Assembly (NCBI GenBank): GCA_963743875.1
Contig: CAVURM010000005.1
Span: 463,295-527,294 of the forward strand
Reading direction: 5' to 3'
Source of the DNA: RHKX01 sp963743875
GTDB taxonomy: Bacteria > Actinomycetota > Thermoleophilia > Solirubrobacterales > 70-9
Length of the DNA stretch: 64,000 nucleotides
How positions within the stretch are numbered: position 1 is the first letter of the stretch; the number at the start of each line of letters is the position of its first letter. This document shows positions 33,583 to 42,058 of the stretch, in pieces. Both the position numbers and the translations under genes were made by a program. The notes beneath the pieces were generated by a model, which made no database searches, had not been told where the DNA came from, and saw nothing but the letters and a program-made list of their open reading frames with translations.

Positions 33583-35820
33583 TTAGCTGTGTAATTCGCC
33601 TCGGGGGTTGGGCAACGGGGCTCCCTCGTCCAACAATCCGGCCTCACGGGCGCAGGCAACCGCCTCCGCCCGAGAGGAGACCCCGAGCTTTCGGTACACC
33701 GCCTGCGAATGGCTCTTCACGGTGTTCGGGGAGACGAAGAGCTCAGCGGCGATCTCGGCGATGCTCAGATGCGTCGGCAGATAGTGCAGGAGGCGAAGCT
33801 CTGCCGCACTCAAGGGCCACCGGCCGGCCACGGATTGGGCGGCCTCGACCTCTTTCCAGGTTGCCGCTATCCATTCGCTCAGTACGAGGGCATCTGACGT
33901 GTGCCGAAAGAAGCGCCCCGCCTCTGCGAGACGAGCTCGGGCGCCGGCCACGTCATCGAGCAGCATCAGGGCCCGCGCGATCACGACACGTGCCTCAGCC
34001 TCGTACCACGCGCTGAACTTGTTCAGCCCGCCGAGCAGGGTGGATGCGGATTTCAGGCTGTGGCTCGCCTCGTCCGTGCGCCCGCGCTGAGCATATGCGA
34101 GACCTGCGACTGCGAACGCAAGGGCTGAGGTCGGATCCTCACCGAGCGCGAAGTGGTCGAGAGCCTCGATGGCCTCGTCGGCAAGCCTGTGTGAAACCTC
34201 GGGTTCTCCGTCGTCCACCGCCACCAGTGACTGCTGGGCCAAGCAGAGCATGCCGACATTCGGCGCCTGAGTGAGACCGCGCCTCGATCCCTCCTCGAGC
34301 CAGCGGTTCGCAAGCTCGCGATCCCCACTCAGATGCCACGAGACTCCTTCGATGAAGCAGCAGAGGGAACGCCACGGGCTGTCGTCGGGAAGGAGGTCGT
34401 AAGCCCCCTCCACGTCTTCGCGCATTGCAATTACCCCATCCCGGGCGGCGGCCGTAGCCCGAACCACCTGACCGGCTATGCGAAGTAGCTCGGCGTCGGG
34501 ACGTTCCGATCCCTTGAGAGCTTCCTGCGCGACCGCGATCCAGTACTCGCTACCGGCGCCGTCGCCGCATGTGGTCAAACTCGTTGCCCGTGCCATTGCC
34601 AAGGGTGGCGATGCCGTGAGCTGGGTCTCACTGAACTGGTTAAGCCACCTCTGCAGAAGTGAGTCTCGTCCGCTGCTCTCGAATGTTGCCGTGCACTCCC
34701 AGATCAGGTCAGCCGCGAGATCGTAATCCCCGCTTTCGATGGCCTGAGGGACAGCTTGCTCGATGTCTCCGCGCTCCGAAAACCAGGCGCAAGCACGACG
34801 GTGCAGCGATGACTTCATCTTCGCGTCGATCTGGCGCAAATCCGCGGACAACATCTCGCGTAGGAGGGCGTGCAACCGGTACTCCCGATCCTGACTGTCG
34901 AGCGGCGTCAACAGGAGGTTTGACCGCGAGAGCTGCTTCAGCAACGCGCCCGAACCCTGTCGTTCCAGGACCTCGTCACATATCGACCCGGAAAGGCGAT
35001 CGAGTATCGAGACCATCGTCAGGAACTGACGATGGTCCGCCGGCAGACTGGCTACGAATTCCTCCCGCAGGTAGTCGGCAACCTGACGACCGTCACCGCT
35101 GAACTCATCGAACGCGACATCGGCATCGTCGGAGGCACGAAGCAGGAGTGCTGCCAGGTACACGCCCGCCGGCCAGCCCTCCGTACGCTCGAACAGGCCC
35201 TCGAAATTCGCCGCGGAAAGGCTCACGTCCAGGTCGGTCAGGATCGCTTCAACCTCGGTCCTGGTCATGGCCAGATCCCCGGCCCTCAGCTCCGTAATCC
35301 CGCGCTGCGTGCGCAGGCGTCCCAGTGGAATCGCCAGCTCCTCCCTGGATGCGATCGCAAGCTGGGAGCCGGAAGGCATTTGCTCAGCGATCGTTGCCAA
35401 CGGCTCGAGAGAACGGTGGTCATGGACGCGATGAAGGTCGTCGAGCACGAGTACGAACGGCTGCTTGCGGGACTGAAGCGCTTCGCATAGGCGCGGGACC
35501 AGAACGGTCCAAAGGTTTGGGCGCGGCGCCATCAAAGGCGCAAATACGCGCTCGTCGATCGGCTCCAGCTCATCCAGCGCGGTCGCAATGGCTCCGATCA
35601 GCATGGTGGCTTCGTCGTGACGCTGGTCAACTGTGATCCAGACAAAGGGTCGATCGTCGATTGATTCCCATTGCTGAAGCAGGGTTGACTTGCCGTACCC
35701 CGCCGGGGCGACGATGACCGTCATCGAGGTCTCCGGGTCGGCGACGAGGGTCCGGGTGAGGCGCAATCGCTCCAGCGGCGGCTGGCGACCTTTGGAGGAT
35801 TGCTTCGTAGCGGCATTCAT
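33583..35820 (-). CDS. MalT-like LuxR-family transcriptional regulator
   Basis: 745 residues from the ATG at 35820; an upstream start would add a non-conserved leader. The N-terminal ATPase has Walker A APAGYGKSTLL and a Walker B-like FVLVLDDLH, typical of the STAND/MalT class. The middle is TPR-like helices. The C-terminal LuxR helix-turn-helix reads LSIAEIAAELFVSPNTVKSHSQAVYRKLGVSSR. Such regulators are activated by an inducer and ATP. It is divergent from the FGE gene with operator site 6 between them, making it the best candidate for the shared island motif. Confidence 0.9.
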   Translation of the reverse strand: MNAATKQSSKGRQPPLERLRLTRTLVADPETSMTVIVAPAGYGKSTLLQQWESIDDRPFVWITVDQRHDEATMLIGAIATALDELEPIDERVFAPLMAPRPNLWTVLVPRLCEALQSRKQPFVLVLDDLHRVHDHRSLEPLATIAEQMPSGSQLAIASREELAIPLGRLRTQRGITELRAGDLAMTRTEVEAILTDLDVSLSAANFEGLFERTEGWPAGVYLAALLLRASDDADVAFDEFSGDGRQVADYLREEFVASLPADHRQFLTMVSILDRLSGSICDEVLERQGSGALLKQLSRSNLLLTPLDSQDREYRLHALLREMLSADLRQIDAKMKSSLHRRACAWFSERGDIEQAVPQAIESGDYDLAADLIWECTATFESSGRDSLLQRWLNQFSETQLTASPPLAMARATSLTTCGDGAGSEYWIAVAQEALKGSERPDAELLRIAGQVVRATAAARDGVIAMREDVEGAYDLLPDDSPWRSLCCFIEGVSWHLSGDRELANRWLEEGSRRGLTQAPNVGMLCLAQQSLVAVDDGEPEVSHRLADEAIEALDHFALGEDPTSALAFAVAGLAYAQRGRTDEASHSLKSASTLLGGLNKFSAWYEAEARVVIARALMLLDDVAGARARLAEAGRFFRHTSDALVLSEWIAATWKEVEAAQSVAGRWPLSAAELRLLHYLPTHLSIAEIAAELFVSPNTVKSHSQAVYRKLGVSSRAEAVACAREAGLLDEGAPLPNPRGELHS

Positions 35821-35904
35821 TTCGCAGGTGTATTTAGCCACGAATCCCTGTTTGGGGTAGCAGAGCCTTGCTCGCCAGGGGCCGAAGTCCTTAGCGAGTG
35901 GCAA

Positions 35905-35923
35905 ATCACCCGTTCAGGGCGGT
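35905..35923. promoter_or_regulatory. island operator site 6 (ATCACC-N7-GGCGGT)
   Basis: Lies between the divergent LuxR and FGE genes, 84 nt from the LuxR start and 74 nt from the FGE start, so it could serve both. Confidence 0.5.
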
Positions 35924-35997
35924 GTCCCGCTACCTCGGGTTTAATAGCTTCCAAGGACGATGTGGCACCTGCAGCGACCGATCGCCGGGACGCCCCA

Positions 35998-36927
35998 ATG
36001 AGCGGCTGCTGCTCGCCTTCCCGCGATCCGTCTGACGCTCCTCGAGCCGGCGGCGAAAACCCGGAGGTTGTTGGGATCGACGTCACCGCGAACCTGATCG
36101 AGTTGGGCGCGGCTGAGTTTCGTATGGGCAACGACCAGACCTACGGCTATCCGGAAGACGGTGAGGGTCCGTCGCACGGCGTCGCGCTCGAGGCCTTCTC
36201 GATTGGCAGCACGGCGGTCACCAACGAGGAGTTCGCCGCGTTCGTTGCGGCCACTGATTATCGGAGTGACGCCGAGGATTTCGGATGGTCGTTCGTGTTT
36301 ACCGGGCTCCTGCCGGACGATTTCCCGGACACGCGCGGAGTGGCATCGGCGCCATGGTGGCGGCAGGTGGAAGGCGCCGACTGGGCGCACCCAGAAGGAC
36401 CCACATCGTCGCTGGACGACCGGGAGAGGCATCCGGCCATTCACATCTCGTGGTTCGATGCGGTCGCCTACTGTGCTTGGTCAGGTACGCGCTTGCCGAC
36501 CGAGGCGGAATGGGAGTTTGCGGCGCGGGGTGGACTCGTCCAGCGAAGGTTTCCCTGGGGGGACGAGCTTCGGCCCGACGGTGAGCATCGGATGAACGTC
36601 TTTCAGGGACAGTTTCCGGGGAAGGACACAGCGGCGGATGGTTTCGCCGGCACCGCCCCCGTCGGGTCGTTCGAGCCAAACGGATACGGCCTCTACGACA
36701 TGACCGGCAATGTTTGGGAATGGACGGCTGACTGGTTCGACCCCGGGTATTACGCCACGAGTCCGCCGTCGGATCCGAAGGGGCCTGAAAGCGGAACCCA
36801 CCGGACCATGCGAGGTGGGTCCTACCTATGCCATGCGTCCTATTGCAACCGGTACAGGGTTGACTCGAGAAGCGCGAGCGCTCCGGACAGCTCTACTGGC
36901 AACCTGGGCTTCCGGGTCGCGCGCTGA
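35998..36927 (+). CDS. formylglycine-generating enzyme (SUMF1/FGE)
   Basis: 309 residues with the complete FGE fold: FRMGNDQTYGYPEDGEGP, VTNEEFAAFVAATDY, HPAIHISWFDAVAYCAWSGTRLPTEAEWEFAARGG, and NGYGLYDMTGNVWEWTADW. Both catalytic copper-binding cysteines are present (Cys278 and Cys283 in YLCHASYCNRYR), so this is a true FGE rather than an EgtB/PvdO relative. It converts the sulfatase active-site Cys to formylglycine. The obvious client is the sulfatase at 29008. Confidence 0.94.
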   Translation: MSGCCSPSRDPSDAPRAGGENPEVVGIDVTANLIELGAAEFRMGNDQTYGYPEDGEGPSHGVALEAFSIGSTAVTNEEFAAFVAATDYRSDAEDFGWSFVFTGLLPDDFPDTRGVASAPWWRQVEGADWAHPEGPTSSLDDRERHPAIHISWFDAVAYCAWSGTRLPTEAEWEFAARGGLVQRRFPWGDELRPDGEHRMNVFQGQFPGKDTAADGFAGTAPVGSFEPNGYGLYDMTGNVWEWTADWFDPGYYATSPPSDPKGPESGTHRTMRGGSYLCHASYCNRYRVDSRSASAPDSSTGNLGFRVAR

Positions 36928-36950
36928 TAGTCGCGTCCTATGAGGCGACA

Positions 36951-37310
36951 GTGGGTGACGTCGCCAAGGTGGTCGAGGCCGTCGGGGTCGCCATCTTGGT
37001 CTGCGGCGGGATCGGGGCCTTCGGGAAATATGCCCGAGAGCTGGCCCGACGGTCGGAGGGCGCTTACACCGAACTGAGGCGCAATCTTGGGCGCGTGATT
37101 CTTCTCGGTCTTGAGGTCCTGATCATCGGCGACATCATCCGAACGATCGTCGTCGAGCCAACGCTGGAGAGCGTCGGTGTGCTCGGCGCCATCGTCTTGA
37201 TCCGGATCGTGCTCAGCTTTTCGCTCGAGGTCGAGATCGACGGAGCGTGGCCCTGGAACCGGTGGCGCACGCAGGTCGGCAAGCGGGACGCCGAGGATGC
37301 GAACTCCTGA
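36951..37310 (+). CDS. DUF1622-family membrane protein
   Basis: 119 residues from a GTG start. It has two transmembrane helices flanking the conserved RRNLGRVILLGLEVLIIGDIIRTI, then LGAIVLIRIVLSFSLEVEIDG, the DUF1622 signature. It is 23 nt downstream of FGE. Function is unknown. Confidence 0.85.
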   Translation: MGDVAKVVEAVGVAILVCGGIGAFGKYARELARRSEGAYTELRRNLGRVILLGLEVLIIGDIIRTIVVEPTLESVGVLGAIVLIRIVLSFSLEVEIDGAWPWNRWRTQVGKRDAEDANS

Positions 37311-37361
37311 CCGAGGTCGCCCGGTGCTGGGTTTATCGGCCAGCGCCACCGAGACCACCAG

Positions 37362-37407
37362 ACTCGTAATGAAGGGGTCAGCGGTTCGAATCCGCTCGTC
37401 GGCTCTC
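37362..37407 (+). repeat. attR-type repeat (orphan 3' fragment of tRNA-Thr)
   Basis: Identical over 46 bp to 24452-24497. The 5' half of the tRNA is absent upstream, so it is not a functional tRNA gene. It sits in a 310-nt gene-free stretch (37311-37620). Confidence 0.85.
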
Positions 37408-37602
37408 CAGGGAAGAGCGGGGAGTTGTGTAAAACCGGACCGTACCGCGGTGGGCATCCGTCTCTGCGTCGCGCATCCTTCCGGCGAAAAGGAATCCGCA
37501 TTGACAACTGGGAACGCAGGGGCAGCTGGGAGGTCGCGTGATTGGTCTCGGTGAAGCGGGGCTCGGGGGTCTCGGGTGAACTCAAAGGCTCTGGTTATTG
37601 GT
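37408..37602. other. gene-free junction downstream of the island
   Basis: About 200 nt between the tRNA fragment and the first catabolic gene. I see no gene or hairpin in it; only the operator-like sequence at 37603-37616 stands out at its end. Confidence 0.5.
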
Positions 37603-37616
37603 GATTGATATGGTGA
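37603..37616. promoter_or_regulatory. catabolic-cluster operator i (GATTGATATGGTGA)
   Basis: Aligns with the palindrome TCATCATATGATGA centred on ATAT. The right half matches 4 of 5, the left half is weak. It lies immediately before the first amine oxidase start (37621). Confidence 0.45.
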
Positions 37617-37620
37617 TCTT

Positions 37621-38946
37621 ATGAGTTCCCCCACTCATCTCGGCGAGAACCCGGATGCAGTCGTTGTCGGGGCCGGGCTAGCAGGTCTGACAGCTGCAAC
37701 CGATCTACGCAAAGCGGGTCTGTCGGTGCTTGTCTTCGAGGCCGGGCCGCGTTGCGGCGGCCGGGTGGACGCCGAGGAGCTCGCACCGGGGCTGATGGTT
37801 GATCTTGGTGGGACCTTCGTCAACCGGGATCAAACCGAGATGCTGGGCCTTGCCTCCCAGGCCGGAGTTTTGCCGGTCCCAGTGGGTGACAAAGGGGACC
37901 TGATCGTTTACGCGGACTCAAACGGCCGGCGCTTCACGTCCGCTGATGAGTTCGGCTCGGAGACGCGAGACCACATCCGAGCGCTTGAGCTGATGGCCGA
38001 ATCCGTGCCCCTCGAGGCACCTTGGGAATGTGAACGGGCCGGGGAATTCGACGAAACGACTCTTGCGGCCTGGATCCATGCGAACGCCTCACCGGAGAGC
38101 TCCCTCGAGCTCCTGAGCCATGTCGAGGCCCTGATGGGGCAGACCTCCGCGTTCTCGCTGCTCCACTTCCTGTTCTACTCGCGGTCGAACGGAGGACTCG
38201 GGACGTTCTTCGGCACGGGCGAGGCCCACGATGAGTTCATATTCGCTGGAGCGGCTGGCTCGATTGCTCGGTGGCTAGCGGACGAGCTCGGCGAAAGCAT
38301 CGTGGGTGGGGCCGACGTTTCGTCCATCGCTGAGCATGGTTCACAGGTCGCGATCCAGACGAGCTTCGGGAACACTCAGGCGCGGTGTTGCGTCGCTGCC
38401 TGCTCACCGACGCTTCAGAAGCGAATCCGGTTCGATCCACCCCTCTCGGAGGCTCGAAGCCAGTTGCCGTCTCGCATGCCTGAGATGTCGCTATACCGGG
38501 TAGCGGCGCTCTACGACAGTCCATTCTGGCGGGAGGAGAACCTAACCGGGCGAGGGTTCACACCGACGCTTGAAACCCTGGATACCTCGCCACCGTCAGC
38601 CGGTACGGGAGTCCTCAACGCATACATGTGGAGTCACAACGCCGCTGCAGCCGGTCTGGCGGACCAGGATTGGACCGAGGGGATGATCAATGGGATCAGC
38701 GAGCTGTTCGGTGAGCGAGCCCGCACTCCGCGGCACGTCCTCACGCGGCGCTGGGGAGACGCCGGGGGCTGCGTCACCTCGATGGCCCCGGGTGCATGGA
38801 CGGGTTTCGGACACGCTCTCCGCGAGCCTTGTGGGCGGGTCCACTGGGCGGGAACTGAGACCGCATCAATGTGGTGCGGTCAGATGGAGGGCGCCGTGCG
38901 ATCGGGTCATCGGGCTGCTGATGAAGTCCTGGGCGCGCACGGGTAG
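37621..38946 (+). CDS. flavin monoamine oxidase family protein, copy 1
   Basis: 441 residues. The FAD-binding opening is VVVGAGLAGLTAATDLRKAGLSVLVFEAGPRCGGRV. FSLLHFLFYSRSNGG lies mid-protein, and the C-terminus VHWAGTETASMWCGQMEGAVRSGHRAA is the diagnostic second FAD contact of the amine oxidase family. It oxidatively deaminates a primary or secondary amine, producing peroxide. An intact paralogue of the broken gene at 42058. Upstream lies operator i. Confidence 0.92.
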   Translation: MSSPTHLGENPDAVVVGAGLAGLTAATDLRKAGLSVLVFEAGPRCGGRVDAEELAPGLMVDLGGTFVNRDQTEMLGLASQAGVLPVPVGDKGDLIVYADSNGRRFTSADEFGSETRDHIRALELMAESVPLEAPWECERAGEFDETTLAAWIHANASPESSLELLSHVEALMGQTSAFSLLHFLFYSRSNGGLGTFFGTGEAHDEFIFAGAAGSIARWLADELGESIVGGADVSSIAEHGSQVAIQTSFGNTQARCCVAACSPTLQKRIRFDPPLSEARSQLPSRMPEMSLYRVAALYDSPFWREENLTGRGFTPTLETLDTSPPSAGTGVLNAYMWSHNAAAAGLADQDWTEGMINGISELFGERARTPRHVLTRRWGDAGGCVTSMAPGAWTGFGHALREPCGRVHWAGTETASMWCGQMEGAVRSGHRAADEVLGAHG

Positions 38947-39012
38947 ATCATCAATGATCTGATTGATGGAGCGTTCGATGAGTTGCCGGTGGCAGAGAAG
39001 TCGGGGAACGGC

Positions 39013-39912
39013 ATGGAGCTGATACTGCTCGGTAGCGGCAGCCCGGTGCCCCGGATCGATCGCGCGGGCCCTGCGGCCGCGGTGAGGGTTGACGGCGACC
39101 TGCTGGTGTTCGACGCGGGTCGCGGGGTGGTCACCCAGATCCAGCGTGCCGGCCTAAGCCCCAGGGATGTGTCAGCGTTGTTTGTCACGCACCACCACTC
39201 CGATCACATCTGTGATCTGGCTGACATGCTGTTCTCCAACTGGATCTATGACTTCGAGGTGTACCTCGATGAAGATTTCGAGCTCGATTCATACGGCGGT
39301 CGGAATCAGGTGCTGGAAGTCCTGGGTCCAACGGGCACAAGCCACATCGTCGACGTCCTCCACAACGACGTGTACCGGCTCGACCTGAAATTCCGTGCCG
39401 CCGAGGTCGGCCGCCCTTCGACTTGGGACTCCGACCTAAACGTTCGTGACGTCGAGCCCGGGGTCGTCTTCGAGAGGCCGGGGCGATACCGCGTTGTCGC
39501 TGCGGAGGTGGAGCATGGGTCGGACCTCGGTGGCCCCGAATGGACCTGCCTTGGGTACCGAGTGGAGTGCGGTGGATCGAGTATCTGCATCGTCCTTGAT
39601 GCCGCCCCAAGCCCAGGCCTGATCGAACTCGCCAAGGATGCCGATCTGCTGGTGCTGACCTGCGCCGGCCCCGCTGTCGATATTGAGAACGATGACATGG
39701 CCCAGCGTCACGACCCGTACTTTTCGTGGGCCCCGCAGGCCGGCGAGATCGCCGAGGCAGCGGGTGTCCGGACGCTGCTTCTGACCCACATGATGACCCC
39801 GAATGAGGAGCTCATCCTCGAGGAGGTGGCCACTCGGTACTCGGGGCGGGCAATCCTCGGCCGGGATCTGATGCGGTTCGAGCTCGGCCTCAACGGTGAT
39901 CCAACTGGCTGA
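39013..39912 (+). CDS. metallo-beta-lactamase-fold hydrolase (RNase Z/ElaC-like)
   Basis: About 299 residues from the ATG at 39013 (MELILLGSGSPVPRIDRAGP, the RNase Z-like opening). The metal-binding motif is THHHSDH with later HGSD, LDAAPS and LLTHMM. Such proteins include small-molecule phosphodiesterases and arylsulfatase-type hydrolases. Given the neighbourhood, a catabolic ester or lactone hydrolase is more likely than tRNA processing. It lies 66 nt after amine oxidase 1 and is presumably in the same operon. Confidence 0.85.
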   Translation: MELILLGSGSPVPRIDRAGPAAAVRVDGDLLVFDAGRGVVTQIQRAGLSPRDVSALFVTHHHSDHICDLADMLFSNWIYDFEVYLDEDFELDSYGGRNQVLEVLGPTGTSHIVDVLHNDVYRLDLKFRAAEVGRPSTWDSDLNVRDVEPGVVFERPGRYRVVAAEVEHGSDLGGPEWTCLGYRVECGGSSICIVLDAAPSPGLIELAKDADLLVLTCAGPAVDIENDDMAQRHDPYFSWAPQAGEIAEAAGVRTLLLTHMMTPNEELILEEVATRYSGRAILGRDLMRFELGLNGDPTG

Positions 39913-39948
39913 CCCGACCCTGCCCCACACTCGACGGTATCCCTAAGA

Positions 39949-39962
39949 TCATCATATGATAC
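39949..39962. promoter_or_regulatory. catabolic-cluster operator a (TCATCATATGATAC)
   Basis: Matches the palindrome TCATCATATGATGA at 12 of 14 positions, 67 nt before the binding-lipoprotein start at 40030. Confidence 0.65.
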
Positions 39963-40029
39963 GCTCGCTTACCCGACCGCAAGGCCGTGGCGTCCTGAGT
40001 TCGATCTCGTCAAATTGGAGAGGGTGCGC

Positions 40030-41199
40030 ATGAAGTTTCGAGCTGCAGCAGGTGCTCAAGAACGTGACGACGGTGCTGGACCTAGGGGCATTCGGGGGGC
40101 TGTGATGCTCCTGGCCCTTGTCGTCATTGCGATTGGCATTGCCGCCTGCGGAAGCAGCGACAGCTCGACCTCCAATGCGGCATCTACCTTGACGCCTGAG
40201 GATGTTAAGAGCGCCAGCGGCTCGATCGATGTGGCCGGTTGGCAGTTCTACGAGAACGAGGATGTCCAGGACGCAGGCTCGGTTGACTCGAAGTGGAGCT
40301 ACATCGCGACCGACAACGACATCATCACGAGCGCTCGTGCGGGCGACGCAGACCTGTTGACGAGTAGCGGGCCGCAGATGGCGACGCTACTTGCGCTCGA
40401 CACCCTGGCCCCTATCGACACCGATCTGCTGTCCAACTACGAGAGCATCACGCCTGCCCTCCGCGATGACCCCATCTGGAAGAACTCCGAGGGGCAGGTG
40501 GTGGCTGTACCGTTTGGTGTCGCGCCGATCTTTACCGCCTACGACTCCGCTGACGTGCCCGAGCCGAAGACGGTGGACGACCTCCTTGATCCTGTCTACG
40601 AGGACTCGATTGCGATCTTCGACGCACCCGAGACAATCGCGAAGATTGCACTGTCCCAGGGTGTGGAGGACACGGCAACAATGACGCAGGAGGAGATGGA
40701 CGCCGCGCTCGCGTTCCTCGACGAGATGCGCCCGAACATCAAGACCTTCTTTCAGTTCGGAGAGGACGCGCAGCTGTTTAATCGCGGTGACATCGACGTC
40801 AGCTTCGCCAGCTTCGGCGCCAGCTTGGGCAAGATCGTCGAGCAGAATCCAGAGATCAAGTTCAACTTCACCGGGCAGACGACGTTCGTCGACTCCTGGT
40901 CGCTACTGAATGACTCGAACAACGCGCCGGCGATGAACTGGATCGACCAGACCCTCAGCCCCGCGGGGCAGGAAGGGATAGTGGCCGCCTCGGGCGACTA
41001 CCCGGTCAACCCTGCCGCCCTGCCGGCGCTCAAGAAGATGGGCGATCCTGTGTCGAGGACGCTCGCCGGCATGACGCTCGACGAGATCCTCGAGGCTGCG
41101 CCTCTTTCGCAGGGCTTCGTTGCAAAATCGAGCGACCCAGATGTGGTCACCTTCGATGAGGCAACCAGGGCATGGAACGACTTCAAAGCGTCCTTCTAG
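40030..41199 (+). CDS. ABC transporter substrate-binding lipoprotein (PotD/SBP_bac_8-like), copy 1
   Basis: 389 residues. A lipoprotein signal ends in IGIAAC (Cys40, lipidation site). The mature protein has VAGWQFYENED, LDTLAPIDTDLLSNY, VVAVPFGVAP and LFNRGDIDV, the layout of spermidine/putrescine-type periplasmic binding proteins. A GGAGAGG ribosome-binding site lies upstream of the ATG. A paralogue lies at 46489. It would feed the fused permease and ATPase at 55731-58613. The ligand is an amine or similar small cation, by family only. Confidence 0.88.
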   Translation: MKFRAAAGAQERDDGAGPRGIRGAVMLLALVVIAIGIAACGSSDSSTSNAASTLTPEDVKSASGSIDVAGWQFYENEDVQDAGSVDSKWSYIATDNDIITSARAGDADLLTSSGPQMATLLALDTLAPIDTDLLSNYESITPALRDDPIWKNSEGQVVAVPFGVAPIFTAYDSADVPEPKTVDDLLDPVYEDSIAIFDAPETIAKIALSQGVEDTATMTQEEMDAALAFLDEMRPNIKTFFQFGEDAQLFNRGDIDVSFASFGASLGKIVEQNPEIKFNFTGQTTFVDSWSLLNDSNNAPAMNWIDQTLSPAGQEGIVAASGDYPVNPAALPALKKMGDPVSRTLAGMTLDEILEAAPLSQGFVAKSSDPDVVTFDEATRAWNDFKASF

Positions 41200-41232
41200 G
41201 GCAGGGTTTCCCAGGGAACTCGTACGCATTGT

Positions 41233-41266
41233 CTGATAGCCCCGGGCGCCCGCACAGGGCTATCAG
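41233..41266 (+). terminator. terminator-like hairpin after binding lipoprotein 1
   Basis: A 10-bp perfect stem CTGATAGCCC/GGGCTATCAG with a 14-nt loop, 34 nt after the stop codon. Confidence 0.55.
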
Positions 41267-41329
41267 CGCAGGCACCAAATCTGGCATCGAGGCACCGCCG
41301 GTGGAAGCGTGGTGGCTTCCGTGAGCGGC

Positions 41330-42058
41330 ATGTGGGGCTCGGTGGCTCGCATCGGCCTTATCGAGCTGAGTACGTCGGTGACGCTGACTGCGGAAGTCAC
41401 AGCGGAGTTGCCTCGAGAGATCGGCGCATTGTTCACTAGGGTCAGTCTGCCGAGGGGCGAGGCCACGCCGAAGTCGATGGCCGAGATGGTCGAATCAGGG
41501 CGGCTCGAGGTCGCCGCCAGGGAGCTCGCCGACGCTGACGTCGGGGCGCTTGCGTTTGCCTGCACCACCGGCAGCCTGATCGGCGGCCCCGGTTTCGACG
41601 TCGAACTGGCGCGACGGCTCGAGCGCGAAGCAGGGGTTCCCGTGACGACGACGGCGGGCGCGATGTTGAAGGCCCTCGAGGTGATGGGGGTCCGGCGGTT
41701 GGCGGTTGCAACGCCCTACATCGATTCTCTCAATGACCGCGAGCAGGACTTCCTGCGCGCCGCCGGCTTCGAGGTGGTGGCTATTGAGGGCCTCGGCATC
41801 GAGGTCGATCGCGAGATTGCCGAGGTTCCGCCTGAGACCGTCGTCGCTCTGGCGCGTCGAGTCGCCGGCGATGCCGACGCGGTCTTCATCAGCTGCACGA
41901 ACCTGCCGACCCTGAGCGTTCTCGACTCACTCGAGCGGGAGCTCGATCGACCAGTGGTCTCAAGCAACGCCGTCACCCTCTGGGATGTGATGAGGCTCGC
42001 TGGAGCCGCTCCCCGGCTCGAGGGCTACGGTTCGTTGCTCGCGGGGCGGTGGGACTGA
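41330..42058 (+). CDS. maleate isomerase / Asp-Glu racemase superfamily protein
   Basis: About 242 residues from the ATG (a GTG at 41309 is an alternative). Two catalytic Cys motifs are present, FACTTGSLIG and FISCTNLPT, with GVRRLAVATPYIDSLNDRE between them. This two-Cys layout matches maleate cis-trans isomerases, arylmalonate decarboxylases and Asp/Glu racemases. A cis-trans or racemase step on a dicarboxylate would fit a ring-cleavage or amine pathway. Its end meets amine oxidase 2. Confidence 0.82.
   Translation: MWGSVARIGLIELSTSVTLTAEVTAELPREIGALFTRVSLPRGEATPKSMAEMVESGRLEVAARELADADVGALAFACTTGSLIGGPGFDVELARRLEREAGVPVTTTAGAMLKALEVMGVRRLAVATPYIDSLNDREQDFLRAAGFEVVAIEGLGIEVDREIAEVPPETVVALARRVAGDADAVFISCTNLPTLSVLDSLERELDRPVVSSNAVTLWDVMRLAGAAPRLEGYGSLLAGRWD

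Larger units (their letters stand above)
24452..37407. mobile_element. genomic island integrated at tRNA-Thr
   Basis: A 46-bp perfect direct repeat bounds about 12.9 kb: the tRNA copy at 24452-24497 and an orphan copy at 37362-37407. Both begin in the anticodon loop and run past the 3' end of the tRNA, the typical core for tyrosine-recombinase integration. Cargo is DUF4239, DUF2252, DUF6325, DUF7144, DUF1269 and DUF1622 proteins, a sulfatase with its maturase, a flavodoxin, an SDR and a LuxR regulator. No integrase, transposase or conjugation gene is visible, so the element is probably immobile now or mobilised in trans. Confidence 0.75.

Noticed and set aside
24452..37407. Integrase, transposase or conjugation genes inside the island
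   Set aside because: I checked the genes on both strands; none has a recombinase or transposase motif.
36840..37634. Long minus-strand frame, also with ADERIRTADPFIT
   Set aside because: It runs antisense through FGE, DUF1622 and the tRNA fragment; the motif comes from the att repeat, not from a protein.
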